NCBI GenBank assembly: GCA_017429835.1
Contig: JAFROD010000011.1
Location: 1-64,000 of the forward strand
Direction of reading: 5' to 3'
Length of the DNA: 64,000 nt
From: Oscillospiraceae bacterium
GTDB lineage: Bacteria > Bacillota > Clostridia > Oscillospirales > Oscillospiraceae
This document shows positions 19,899 through 28,863 of the stretch, piece after piece. Positions within the stretch are counted from its first letter, which is position 1. Every line of letters begins with the position of its first letter. Below the pieces are notes generated by a model. The model saw only the letters and a program-made list of their open reading frames with translations, was not told the DNA's origin and did no database searches. The position numbers and the translations under genes were made by a program.

Positions 19899-19926
19899 AT
19901 TATATCACACATCTTTTCATATACAA
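19899..19926 (-). promoter_or_regulatory. Promoter of the BMP-SLH gene
   Basis: On the minus strand TTGTAT and TATAAT are separated by 16 bases, about 40 bases before the start. Confidence 0.6.
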
Positions 19927-20037
19927 TAGCATTTCACGGATTTTTCCGAAAACCGCCGCGGCCGGTCCGCGCGCCGTTACGAATGAATTCTCCGGACGCT
20001 GCACCAAGATACGATGCAGGGTACAAATCTGCAACGG

Positions 20038-20075
20038 ACAGATTGCCACGGCTCCTGCGGAGCCTCGCAATGACA
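20038..20075 (-). repeat. REP-like palindromic repeat
   Basis: This is the same family as 6717 in inverse orientation: ACAGATTGCCACG - stem GCTCCTGCGGAGC - CTCGCAATGACA. Confidence 0.78.
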
Positions 20076-20084
20076 CGGTGGGTA

Positions 20085-20153
20085 ATTGAGCATTGAGCAA
20101 TGCGCATTGAGCATTGCGCATTGACCATTGACGATCGCGCATTGAGCATTGAC
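20085..20153 (+). repeat. Short tandem/interspersed GCATTGA repeats
   Basis: About eight near-copies of a 7-9-base word (GCATTGA, CCATTGAC, CAATGCGC) follow each other. The last copy supplies the TTGACA -35 box of the downstream gene. Confidence 0.75.
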
Positions 20154-20177
20154 AGCAAAACGGAATGGGTGTAAAAT
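20149..20177 (+). promoter_or_regulatory. Promoter of the giant GH25 protein
   Basis: TTGACA and TAAAAT are separated by 17 bases, and the -35 box overlaps the end of the ATTGA repeat tract. Confidence 0.7.
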
Positions 20178-20223
20178 TATAATGATGTATTGTATAATCT
20201 TCCGACTTGGAGGAGGGATCGGT

Positions 20224-23200
20224 ATGAAACGAATACTCGGTCTGCTGCTTGCGGCGGTCATGCTCCTGTCGCTGCTGCCCGCGGGCGCGTTTGCGCAGGA
20301 AGCGTTCACGCTCGGCGCGGACAGCGCGGAGATCCTGAACTGCGGCGGCAGGCTCCTGCATGCGGACGGCGCTACATATTGCTCCGAGGACGGCTGCGTC
20401 AGCGCGGACGGCGAACCGCTGTTCGAGGCGGACGCGTCCAACCTGAACTACTCTGACAGCGCGCTCTTCTTCACCCGTCCGGCGGAGGAGGGCTTCGCGC
20501 TCTGCAAATACGACCTCGCCGAGGGCACGACGGAGGTCCTGCTCTCCCGCGCGGGCGCGGTGCGGCAGATGTACGTCGTAAACGGCGCGGAATTCTACTG
20601 GCTGAGCGAGCAGGCGATCTGGCATTATGCGGACGGACAGACCGAGCGACTGCTGTTCAACGAGGGACTTTGGAGCTTCGTCCCGACGCAATACGGTCTC
20701 GTCTACGCCGTCGGTACGTTGTTCGAGTATTCCCTCTATGCCGGAAACACCCTCGTGACCGACTGCGCGAGCGGATACCACGCGGATTTTGATACCGACG
20801 AGCCTCGCCTGGTCTACACGACCTGCGAGGGTGACTTCGAGCTTTCTCTGCGCGAAGCCTTCGGCGGCAAAACGACTCCGCAGACCTACAAAGGCTACGG
20901 CACGGTGGACGCGCTCGCCATGCTGAGCGGGGAATACAACGAAACGCCGGAGGAGATCGCCGCGGAAGAACAGACTGCCGCAAACGCCATGCGGCAGACC
21001 CGCGCTTTCAACGGCGCGCAGGGCGACGCCGGCGCGCTGCGCCCGACCCTCACGCAGGGACAGAAGAACGCGCAGCGGCGCGCCTATCAGATGACCGACA
21101 TCGAATGGACGCCCAAGGCGAACATCGTTGGCTGGGGCTCCGGCCTGACCTATACCGCCGGCACGACCTACAAGGGGCTTCCCTACGGTCAGCCCGTCTA
21201 TGCAAGCTACGTGCCGTGGAATACCGATCTGACGGACTTCATCAGCGCAGTCAACAATTCCTCCAGCAAGATGTACACGGACTACTCCTCCTACAACAAG
21301 CGCGCGCCCTACTATTCCACCGATTGCAGCGCCTTCGTTTCCTGGGCGCTGAACATGAGTTCTCGCCAGACCACCTCTTACATTGCCAATCAGGGGACCC
21401 TGATCAGCTCCAGCTCCTACGCCAACATTCAGGTCGGCGACTACCTCAACAACGCAGGCTCACACGTCGTCATCTGCACGGACGTTACTTACGATACAAG
21501 CGGCACGATCAACGGCATCGAGATCTCCGAAGCTACCGTCAACTCCGCGACGAAGTACTGCTGCCAGCGCACCTGGTACGGCACGGGCTTTTCCAACTCC
21601 CTGAGCTATTTCACGACGAAGTATTTTAACGGCGGCTACTCGCTTTACCGCTACAACAATATCTCGAACGTATCCTATTCCCACGTCTGCGTTTCGCCGA
21701 TCTACGGCGACGTCTGCAGCACCTGCGGCTACGGCGTGTCCGGCGGCTCGAGCGGCTCGTCCGGCTCGTCCGATTCGACGAAATTCGGCATCGACGTCAG
21801 CGCCCACCAGGGTACGATCAACTGGGACGTCGTCGCCCCGCAGATCGACTTTGCGATTCTCCGCGTCGGCTACGGCAGCGACTATACGAATCAGGACGAC
21901 AGCCAATGGGCGAACAACGTCGCCGCCTGCGAACGTCTCGGCATTCCCTACGGCGTCTACATTTACTCCTACGCGGACACGACGGCAAAGGCCGCCAGCG
22001 AGGCGCAGCACGTGATCCGCCTTTTACAGGGGCATAACCCGACGCTGCCGGTCTTCTACGATCTGGAGGACGATACGGTCAGAGCCTGCGGCAACGCGAC
22101 GATCTATCAATTCGCGACGATCTTCTGCAACGCAATCGAGGCGGCGGGCTATATCCCGGGCGTCTACGCAAACCTGAATTGGTGGCGCAATTATCTGACC
22201 GACTCCGGCTACGATCAATGGTACCGCTGGGTCGCGCAGTACAACACCTCCTGCACCTATACCGGCACCTACTGCATGTGGCAGAACAGCAGCAGCTATC
22301 AGATGAGCGGCATCACGGGAAATACGGTCGACACGAACTACTGGTACGGCCCGTTCCCGAACGGCGGCGGCGGGTCAACGCAGCCCTCCGGCACCTATAC
22401 GGTGACGTTTAAAGTCCCCACGGACTACGCTGGCGGCGGCTCGCAGACCGTGACCGCGGGCGAGTCGATCACGCTTCCGTCGATCTCCACCCGCGTCTGC
22501 GGCTATACCTTCATGGGCTGGTCGCCCACGGCGGTCTCCGCGACGACGGAACAGCCGAACTTCTACTACGCGGGGCAGAGCTTTACCCCGACGAAAAACA
22601 CGACGCTCCGCGCCGTCTTCTGCTACTACAAGGACGGCAACACGATCAAGGGCGACATCTACTATCCCGCGTGCAGTTCGTCCCAGACGGGACTTGCCGC
22701 CGGACTTTCGGAGGCAGGCGCGACCGATACGAGCTATACCTACCGCAGCCAGCACGTCGCGCCGGTAAACTTCGTCTATAACTATTCCGGCACCGCCGCG
22801 CAGAACACCGCGCTTCTGAATCTGCTCAAGGCGGGGATGCTGGTCAACCCCGAGGCGGTTTCCTCCTACACGCCCTACTACAACACCTCGCCCGGCGTCT
22901 GCAAGCGCGCGACGGCGACCGTGACGCAGGCGGCGACCTGCACCGAGTCCGGCACGAAGGTCACGAGCTGCGCCTACTGCGGCTACAGCAAGACCACGAC
23001 GATCAATCCGCTCGGGCATAACTACCGGACGGAGATCACGCCGCCGACCTGTCAGGCAAGCGGCTACACGACCTACACCTGCTCGCGCTGCGGCGACAGC
23101 TACGTCGGCGATGAAGTGCCGCCCGGCGATCACAGCCTTGCCTACGCCGATCTCGGAGGCGGCACGCACAAGCAGTACTGCACCGTCTGCAATACGGTGA

Positions 23201-26200
23201 TCTCCACCGGCGCGCACATCTACGAGAACCACTACTGCACGCTCTGCGGCGCGTACGACGCTTCCGCAGACTTCGCAGGCACGTATTACATCGCCGCCAA
23301 GCGCACGAACGACACGAACTGGCACTATCTGACCGCTTCGCTGTCCTCGACTGCGCCGTCCTCGTCGCGCTACGTCATCGCTGACTCCGGACTGACGGAG
23401 CTGCCGGCGTCGATCTCCTCGCCGAATCCGAACATGGCGTTCGCGCTGACGAAGCAGCAGAACGGAACGTACCGGATCAAGGCGGCGGGTCTGGCGGGCG
23501 AGCAGACTTACCTCGGCTGGACGAGCGGCAATACCGGCACGCTCGTCACGGAAGGCAGCGCGATCTCCGCGACCGTGACCGGCCAGCCGGACGGCTCCGT
23601 GTATATCTCCTTCGTTGATACGAACGATGCAACGCGCTATCTGGCGTTCAACGCCACGGCGACCACACTCTACGCCGCGTGGTACACGAGCCAGATGAAG
23701 AATCTCTATCTCGTTCCCGTGACCGGCACGGTCGTCGTGCATACGCATTCCTACACGAGCGCGGTCACGACGGCGGCGACCTGCACGGAGGCGGGCGTCC
23801 TGACCTACACCTGCGCCTGCGGCGCGAGCTACACCGAACCGATCCCCGCGACGGGACACAGCCTGACCTATACGAACAACGGCGACGGCACGCATACCGC
23901 CGCCTGCGCGAACTGCGTTTACAGCGAGACGGTCTCCCATATCTATGAAAACGGCGTGTGCGTCTGCGGCGCGGATCAGTCCGCGATCGACTATTCCGGC
24001 ACGTATTACGTTGCCGCGAAGCGCACGAACGACACGAACTGGCATTATCTGACCGGCGAGCTGTCCTCCAACCGCTACGTGATCGAAGATTCCGGCTTGA
24101 CGGAGCGTCCGTCCGCGATCACCGCGCCGGAGGCGGATAAGGCGTTCACCCTGACGAAGCAGTCCGACGGCACGTATCTGATCAAATCCGATGGCATCTA
24201 TAACGGCAGCAATTACCTCGGTTGGACGAGCGGCAATACCGGCGCGTTCGTGGCGCAGGACAGCGCGATCCATGCGACGGTGAGCGAGGAGGCGGGCGGA
24301 TACTTCCATATTTCCTTCGTCGACACGGCGGACGCGACCCACTATCTCGCGTTCAACGCAACGGCGGCAAATCTCTACGCCGCCTGGTATTCCGCGCAGA
24401 TGAAAAATCTCTATTTGATCCCCGTGACCGGCGCGCTCCCGCAGCATACGCATTCCTATACGAGCGAGGTCACGACCGCGCCGACCTGTACGACGGCGGG
24501 CGTGACGACCTACACCTGCGCGCTTTGCGGCGACGCCTACACCGAGCCGATCACGGCCCTCGGACACGACTGGCAGGCGGGCACGCCCGTCGCGGCGACC
24601 TGCACCGAGGAAGGCTATACGCCCCTGACCTGTTCCCGCTGCGGCGCGACCGATCTGGAGAACATCACGGACGCGCTCGGCCACCTCTACGCCTATCGGG
24701 ACAACGGCAACGGCACGCATACCTATTACTGCTCGCGCTGCAACGCGGTAATCGACGCCGCGGAGCCCTGCGTCTACGATAACGGCGTGTGCATCGGCTG
24801 CGGCCACGTACAGATGACCGCCTCCAACGGAGATTTCGCGCTGGTCACGACTGCGCCGGCGGACTGGTCCGGCACGTATCTGATCGTCAACGAGGGTCGT
24901 TCGATCGCCTTCAACGGCGCGCTCGAAACGCCGAATTCCAAGACGAATTACAACGCCGTCACGATCACGGACGGGGTGATCGCCGGCACGGACACCGTGC
25001 GCGGCTACGCCGTCACGGTCGAGAAGGCTGCGGGAACGAACTACTATACGATCCTGCTCGGCTCCGGCAAGTACATGGGCAGTACCGGCTCGAGCACGGG
25101 CATCAGCGCGACCTCGACGAAGTACCAGAACGCGATCTCCCTCGACGCGGACGGCAACGCCGTGATTGCCAACACCACCGGCACGAACACCTACAACTTC
25201 CGCTTCAATACCGGCTCGACCTCCGACCGCTTCGCCTTCTACGGCGCGTCCACCGGAGAACCGGTGCAGCTCTACCGCCTCATCGAATGCGAGCACAGCT
25301 ATACGAGCGCGGTGACGACGGCTGCCACCTGCACGGCATCGGGCGTTCTGACCTATACCTGCGCGCTCTGCGGCGACAGCTACACCGAGCCGATCCCGGC
25401 GACGGGTCACAGCTACGCCTATTCCGACAACGGCAACGGCACGCATACCGCGACCTGCTCGCGCTGCGGCGACAGCGCGACGGCGAGCCATACCTATACG
25501 AACGGCGTGTGCGTCTGCGGCGCGCAGCAGCCTGCCGCGCAGGTGCCGGATATCCTCTCCGCCCAACCCCACATCAACGAGGACGTGAATCTGATCTATA
25601 CCGTATCCGTCCCGGACGGCTATACGAATCCGTATATGGTCTTCACCCTCCTCGGCACGACGGTCGTCGTCCGCGACTACGCGGTCAACGCGCAGGGCAA
25701 TTACTGCTTCGAGCTCACGCGGATCCTGCCGCAGTACATGGGTGAGAACATTCGCGCCGTCCTGCATACGACGCACGACGGAGCGGACGTCACCGATACG
25801 ATCGCCGCGTACAGCATCCGGCAGTACTGCGTCAATCAGCTTGCAAATTATCCGAACGATACGAAACTGAAGACCTTGTTGTCCGATCTTCTGACCTACG
25901 GCGCGGCGGCGCAGCAGTATATCGGCTACAAGACGAACGACCTCGTGACGAGCGGTCTGAGTCTGGCGCCGAGCGCCTTCCCCGCGCTGTCCGGCAAGAC
26001 GATCGTCTTCTCCGGCACGGCGGACGAAAGTGTGGACTGGAAGGCGGCGACGCTGGTGCTGAACAGCACGCTGACGATCCGCTTCTACTTCACGGCGGAG
26101 GACGTGAGCGGTCTGACGGTGCGCTGCGCGATCAACGGACGGTCGCAGACCGTGACGGACTTCGGCTATGACGAAAGATGCGGGCTTTATTTCGCCGAAA

Positions 26201-26400
26201 TGAGCGGGATCGAGGCGACAGAATTCGACGATACCGTGACGGCAGCGTTCTATCGGAACGATGCGCTCGTCGGCAGAACCGCGTCCTACAGCGTCAACGC
26301 CTACGTCTGCGGCATGCAGAACTGCGAAAACGCAAATCTTCGCGCGCTGGTCAGAGCCCTGTATAACTACGGCGCTTCCGCGAGCGATTATGCAAAGTGA
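20224..26400 (+). CDS. Giant multidomain exported muramidase (GH25) with cysteine-peptidase-like domain
   Basis: A 2058-residue exported protein. The signal peptide (~1-23) is followed by a beta-propeller-like stretch (to ~230). A putative NlpC/P60 or CHAP-like domain lies at ~290-480 (STDCSAFVSWAL; SHVVICTDV). A GH25 lysozyme domain lies at ~521-709, with GIDVSAHQG, the acidic pair in FYDLEDD and CMWQNSSSYQMSG. Next are an InlB-B-like repeat (~722-800), several Cys-rich modules (PTCxxxGYTTYTCSRCGDSY type), two homologous ~150-residue modules (GTYYIAAKRTNDTNWHYLT / GTYYVAAKRTNDTNWHYLT), a third beta-rich module (~1538-1686) and a C-terminal region (~1773-2058) of a kind common in gut Clostridia. 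There is no SLH domain or sortase signal. ATG 20224 follows GGAGGGA. The likely role is peptidoglycan cleavage. Confidence 0.88.
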   Translation: MKRILGLLLAAVMLLSLLPAGAFAQEAFTLGADSAEILNCGGRLLHADGATYCSEDGCVSADGEPLFEADASNLNYSDSALFFTRPAEEGFALCKYDLAEGTTEVLLSRAGAVRQMYVVNGAEFYWLSEQAIWHYADGQTERLLFNEGLWSFVPTQYGLVYAVGTLFEYSLYAGNTLVTDCASGYHADFDTDEPRLVYTTCEGDFELSLREAFGGKTTPQTYKGYGTVDALAMLSGEYNETPEEIAAEEQTAANAMRQTRAFNGAQGDAGALRPTLTQGQKNAQRRAYQMTDIEWTPKANIVGWGSGLTYTAGTTYKGLPYGQPVYASYVPWNTDLTDFISAVNNSSSKMYTDYSSYNKRAPYYSTDCSAFVSWALNMSSRQTTSYIANQGTLISSSSYANIQVGDYLNNAGSHVVICTDVTYDTSGTINGIEISEATVNSATKYCCQRTWYGTGFSNSLSYFTTKYFNGGYSLYRYNNISNVSYSHVCVSPIYGDVCSTCGYGVSGGSSGSSGSSDSTKFGIDVSAHQGTINWDVVAPQIDFAILRVGYGSDYTNQDDSQWANNVAACERLGIPYGVYIYSYADTTAKAASEAQHVIRLLQGHNPTLPVFYDLEDDTVRACGNATIYQFATIFCNAIEAAGYIPGVYANLNWWRNYLTDSGYDQWYRWVAQYNTSCTYTGTYCMWQNSSSYQMSGITGNTVDTNYWYGPFPNGGGGSTQPSGTYTVTFKVPTDYAGGGSQTVTAGESITLPSISTRVCGYTFMGWSPTAVSATTEQPNFYYAGQSFTPTKNTTLRAVFCYYKDGNTIKGDIYYPACSSSQTGLAAGLSEAGATDTSYTYRSQHVAPVNFVYNYSGTAAQNTALLNLLKAGMLVNPEAVSSYTPYYNTSPGVCKRATATVTQAATCTESGTKVTSCAYCGYSKTTTINPLGHNYRTEITPPTCQASGYTTYTCSRCGDSYVGDEVPPGDHSLAYADLGGGTHKQYCTVCNTVISTGAHIYENHYCTLCGAYDASADFAGTYYIAAKRTNDTNWHYLTASLSSTAPSSSRYVIADSGLTELPASISSPNPNMAFALTKQQNGTYRIKAAGLAGEQTYLGWTSGNTGTLVTEGSAISATVTGQPDGSVYISFVDTNDATRYLAFNATATTLYAAWYTSQMKNLYLVPVTGTVVVHTHSYTSAVTTAATCTEAGVLTYTCACGASYTEPIPATGHSLTYTNNGDGTHTAACANCVYSETVSHIYENGVCVCGADQSAIDYSGTYYVAAKRTNDTNWHYLTGELSSNRYVIEDSGLTERPSAITAPEADKAFTLTKQSDGTYLIKSDGIYNGSNYLGWTSGNTGAFVAQDSAIHATVSEEAGGYFHISFVDTADATHYLAFNATAANLYAAWYSAQMKNLYLIPVTGALPQHTHSYTSEVTTAPTCTTAGVTTYTCALCGDAYTEPITALGHDWQAGTPVAATCTEEGYTPLTCSRCGATDLENITDALGHLYAYRDNGNGTHTYYCSRCNAVIDAAEPCVYDNGVCIGCGHVQMTASNGDFALVTTAPADWSGTYLIVNEGRSIAFNGALETPNSKTNYNAVTITDGVIAGTDTVRGYAVTVEKAAGTNYYTILLGSGKYMGSTGSSTGISATSTKYQNAISLDADGNAVIANTTGTNTYNFRFNTGSTSDRFAFYGASTGEPVQLYRLIECEHSYTSAVTTAATCTASGVLTYTCALCGDSYTEPIPATGHSYAYSDNGNGTHTATCSRCGDSATASHTYTNGVCVCGAQQPAAQVPDILSAQPHINEDVNLIYTVSVPDGYTNPYMVFTLLGTTVVVRDYAVNAQGNYCFELTRILPQYMGENIRAVLHTTHDGADVTDTIAAYSIRQYCVNQLANYPNDTKLKTLLSDLLTYGAAAQQYIGYKTNDLVTSGLSLAPSAFPALSGKTIVFSGTADESVDWKAATLVLNSTLTIRFYFTAEDVSGLTVRCAINGRSQTVTDFGYDERCGLYFAEMSGIEATEFDDTVTAAFYRNDALVGRTASYSVNAYVCGMQNCENANLRALVRALYNYGASASDYAK

Positions 26401-26411
26401 GGAGTGTAGCA

Positions 26412-27326
26412 ATGGAAGAGATCATGAAAGGGAATTGCCCGCATTGCGGCAAGCCGCTGGAGATTCCTGCGGAGCTGGAGGAATTCTCCTGCCTGTACTG
26501 CGGCGCGCGCCTGAAGGCTGACGATCTGCGCGTCAAAAAGCCGATCGTGGAGGGGGAATTCGAGGAGCGTCGCGCGGAGCTGCGCGAGGAGCTGCCCAAG
26601 GCGGTCACGCGCTATCCGGATTATTATAAAAAGCTGACGAAAAAGGCTTTCTTCTCCGCCTTTGAACGCTATGAAAACGAGAACCGTTCGGTCGTGGACA
26701 GCATCGACCTCTGTGTGGACGCCTGCCCGGACGGAGAAACGGCGGCGGTGGAGCTTCTCTGCAAGGATATGCTCGACGCGATCGACACCTACATGCAGGC
26801 GGATCGCCGGCGGAACAAGAACGGCATTCAGTTTGAGGTCAAGGTCGTACTGGCGATCTTCTTCACGCCGCTGCTGCGCAAGCGCGGTCTGCGCTGCGCC
26901 GAGACGTTCCGCACGGAGCTCAACCGCCAATGGCTGGAGCGGTATCCGAAGCAGATGTGGACGCCGGGCGACTACGACGTGATGGCGAGCGGCTTCCGGA
27001 AGCACAAGCTTTGCTTCATTACCACTGCAACCTGCGCCCACGAGGGCAAGCCCGACGACTGCGCCGAGCTGACCGCGTTCCGCGCCTTCCGCGACGGCTG
27101 GCTGACGGAGCACGGCGGCAAAGACCTGATCGCGGCGTATTATGAGAATGCGCCCGGCATCGTCGCCTGTATTGAACTGTGCGACCGCCCCGAGGAACGC
27201 TACGCGGAGATCCGGGAACGCTGGCTCGCGCCGTGCTACCGCGCGCTGCAGGAAGGGCGCATGGTCGAATGCCGCGACCGCTACGTCGATATGGTGCGCA
27301 CGCTGGAAAAGCGATATTTGCAGTAA
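26412..27326 (+). CDS. Zinc-ribbon protein with C-terminal CFI-box domain
   Basis: A 304-residue cytoplasmic protein. A zinc ribbon opens it (CPHCGKP ... CLYCGAR, residues ~9-31). A helical, charged middle follows. The C-terminus (~198-250) begins CFITTATC and continues with ELTAFRAFRDGWL and IAAYYENAPGIV. This matches the layout of the 'CFI-box-CTERM' domain (CFIATAxxG ... LRxFRDxxL ... YYxxSPxxA). The ATG at 26412 has GAGGAG 7 bases upstream; an in-frame GTG at 26397 overlaps the previous stop. It is 11 bases after the GH25 gene and may be co-transcribed. The molecular function is unknown. Confidence 0.78.
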   Translation: MEEIMKGNCPHCGKPLEIPAELEEFSCLYCGARLKADDLRVKKPIVEGEFEERRAELREELPKAVTRYPDYYKKLTKKAFFSAFERYENENRSVVDSIDLCVDACPDGETAAVELLCKDMLDAIDTYMQADRRRNKNGIQFEVKVVLAIFFTPLLRKRGLRCAETFRTELNRQWLERYPKQMWTPGDYDVMASGFRKHKLCFITTATCAHEGKPDDCAELTAFRAFRDGWLTEHGGKDLIAAYYENAPGIVACIELCDRPEERYAEIRERWLAPCYRALQEGRMVECRDRYVDMVRTLEKRYLQ

Positions 27327-27330
27327 ACAG

Positions 27331-27364
27331 AAAGCAGGAGCTGTTCAACAGCTCCTGCTTTTTA
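27331..27364. terminator. Bidirectional terminator between CFI-box gene and spmB
   Basis: AAAGCAGGAGCTGTT-CA-ACAGCTCCTGCTTTT serves the plus-strand CFI-box gene and the minus-strand spmAB operon. Confidence 0.9.
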
Positions 27365-27868
27365 CATGAGTCTCGCCGTCAGGCTCGCCATCAGAAAGCC
27401 CGTCAGATCGGCGATCAGCGCGGCAGGCACGGCGTAGCGCGTCCTGCGGATTCCTGCCGCGCCGAAGTAGACCGAGATCGTGTAGAAGGTCGTTTCCGTG
27501 CTGCCGAGCATGATCGCCGCCGTCCGCCCGATCAGACTGTCCGCGCCGTAAACGCCCATCAGCTCCGCGCCGACGGCGAGCGCCGCGCTGCCGGAGAACG
27601 GGCGAAGCAGCAGGAGCGGCAGCGTTTCGGCGGGAATGCCGAAAAAGCCGGAGACCGGCGAGAGCCACTGCGTCAGAAGAGCGATCGCGCCGGAGGCGCG
27701 GAGCATGTGTACCGCAGTCAGAAGCATGACGAGCGACGGCGCGATCGAAACAAGCAGCTTCAGCCCCTCCAACCCGCCGTCCGTCAAGGCGGCGTAGATG
27801 TCCTGCTTTTTCGCCAGCGCGATCAGAGAGATCACGATCATCAGCGCGGGGATCAGCAGATCAGTCAC
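27362..27868 (-). CDS. spmB: Spore maturation protein B
   Basis: A 168-residue membrane protein of the nucleoside-recognition (Gate) family. With SpmA it is needed for spore core dehydration in Bacillus. Hydrophobic segments begin DLLIPALMIVISLIAL and continue LKLLVSIAPSLVMLLTAVHML. The signature LRPFSGSAAL and STETTFYTISVYFGAAGIRR are typical of SpmB. I choose the GTG at 27868, which has GGGAG at the right distance and overlaps the end of spmA by 8 bases. The open frame begins at 27889. Confidence 0.92.
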   Translation of the reverse strand: MTDLLIPALMIVISLIALAKKQDIYAALTDGGLEGLKLLVSIAPSLVMLLTAVHMLRASGAIALLTQWLSPVSGFFGIPAETLPLLLLRPFSGSAALAVGAELMGVYGADSLIGRTAAIMLGSTETTFYTISVYFGAAGIRRTRYAVPAALIADLTGFLMASLTARLM

Positions 27869-28442
27869 ACCGTATTCTCCCGAAAGCAAACGCCGCGAGC
27901 AGCCCCGCGCCGACGGAGCAGACCGAGGTGATCCAGACGGCGGGCAGAACGTCGAAAGGCGACTGCGCGCCGGCCGCGGCGCGGACGGCGGCGACCGTCG
28001 TCGGCAGAAGCTGAATGGAGGCGGTGTTCATCACGATGAGCCTGCACATCTCGTCCGTCGCCTCCGTGCCGCCTGAGAGCTTCTGCATCCGCCTGACCGC
28101 AGCGACGCCCATCGGCGTAGCGGCGCTGCCGAGCCCCAGCAGATTCGCGCTGACGTTGGCGGTGAGAAAGCCGAGGGCGGTTTCGTCTTTGCACGACTGC
28201 GGAAAGAGGCGGCGAAACACCGGCCGCATGATCCTTCCGAGCTTTTCCGTCAATCCGGCGCGTTCCATCACCTTCGACAGCCCGCTCCACAGACACAGAG
28301 CGCCTGCCAGCGAAATGCAGAGCGTGACGGCGGAGCTTGCACCTTCGAGCGCCGCAGGCGTCAATGCGCCCGTGTTTCCGTTCAAAAATGCAGCGCCGAC
28401 CGACAGAAGAATCATTCCGAGCCAGATCGCTCCCATCACCAT
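27861..28442 (-). CDS. spmA: Spore maturation protein A
   Basis: A 193-residue membrane protein, partner of SpmB. It has the nucleoside-recognition repeat with LCLWSGLSKVMERAGLTEKL and the conserved NLLGLGSAATPMGVAA and MNTASIQLLPTTVAA. The first gene of spmAB, it is coupled to spmB by overlap. The ATG at 28442 is 6 bases after GGAGGG; the ATG at 28448 lies too close to it. Its presence supports a spore-forming lineage. Confidence 0.92.
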   Translation of the reverse strand: MVMGAIWLGMILLSVGAAFLNGNTGALTPAALEGASSAVTLCISLAGALCLWSGLSKVMERAGLTEKLGRIMRPVFRRLFPQSCKDETALGFLTANVSANLLGLGSAATPMGVAAVRRMQKLSGGTEATDEMCRLIVMNTASIQLLPTTVAAVRAAAGAQSPFDVLPAVWITSVCSVGAGLLAAFAFGRIRCD

Positions 28443-28497
28443 GTCCATCCCTCCGCGAACATCCTATGCGAAGGCGCAGAGAGTTATGCGAAATCAC

Positions 28498-28526
28498 TTG
28501 ACATGTCACGGAAAATCTGATAAAAT
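28498..28526 (+). promoter_or_regulatory. Promoter of the AbrB-type gene
   Basis: A perfect TTGACA and TAAAAT are spaced 17 bases apart, about 32 bases before the start. Confidence 0.85.
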
Positions 28527-28557
28527 GACAATAAATCAAAAAGAAAGGCGTTGGGAC

Positions 28558-28806
28558 ATGAAATCGACCGGAATTGTCAGAAGAGTGGATGAGCTGGGGC
28601 GTGTGGTTTTACCGATTGAACTGCGCCGGACTCTTGAGATTGAAGAGCGTGATCAACTGGAGATCATGCTGGAGGACGACCGCATCGTCCTGCGGAAGTA
28701 TCAGCCGACCTGCGTCTTCTGCGGCGCGGAGGCCGATCTTCTGGAATACCGCGGCAAGCGTATTTGCGGCAAGTGCTTGAAGGAGATCAACGAGCAGGAA
28801 GACTGA
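28558..28806 (+). CDS. AbrB/SpoVT-type transition regulator with zinc knuckle
   Basis: An 82-residue protein. Residues 1-50 are a swapped-hairpin AbrB DNA-binding domain (STGIVRRVDELGRVVLPIEL, RRTLEIEERDQLEI), the fold of AbrB, Abh and SpoVT, which act as dimers or tetramers on AT-rich promoters. The C-terminus carries two cysteine pairs (CVFCGAEADLL and CGKC), a likely zinc knuckle not found in Bacillus AbrB. The ATG at 28558 follows AAAGGCG. It is monocistronic, with a strong promoter and a terminator at each end. Confidence 0.9.
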   Translation: MKSTGIVRRVDELGRVVLPIELRRTLEIEERDQLEIMLEDDRIVLRKYQPTCVFCGAEADLLEYRGKRICGKCLKEINEQED

Positions 28807-28817
28807 TACCGCAGATA

Positions 28818-28856
28818 GCAAAACGGAGCATTGTTTCAAACAATGCTCCGTTTTGC
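28818..28856. terminator. Terminator; left copy of pair flanking the AT-rich cassette
   Basis: The arms GCAAAACGGAGCATTGTTT and AAACAATGCTCCGTTTTGC form a ~19-bp stem. The hairpin ends both the AbrB gene and the minus-strand XRE gene at 28864. A near-identical hairpin lies at 30122. Confidence 0.9.
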
Positions 28857-28863
28857 TGTGATA

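Noticed and set aside
17390..20089. An 899-codon plus-strand frame opposite the BMP-SLH gene
   Set aside because: It begins inside the repeat element and terminator and has no recognisable domain.
22375..26412. A 1345-codon minus-strand frame opposite the GH25 protein
   Set aside because: It has no domain, start signal or promoter. It is Arg/Ala/Gly-rich as expected for an antisense shadow.
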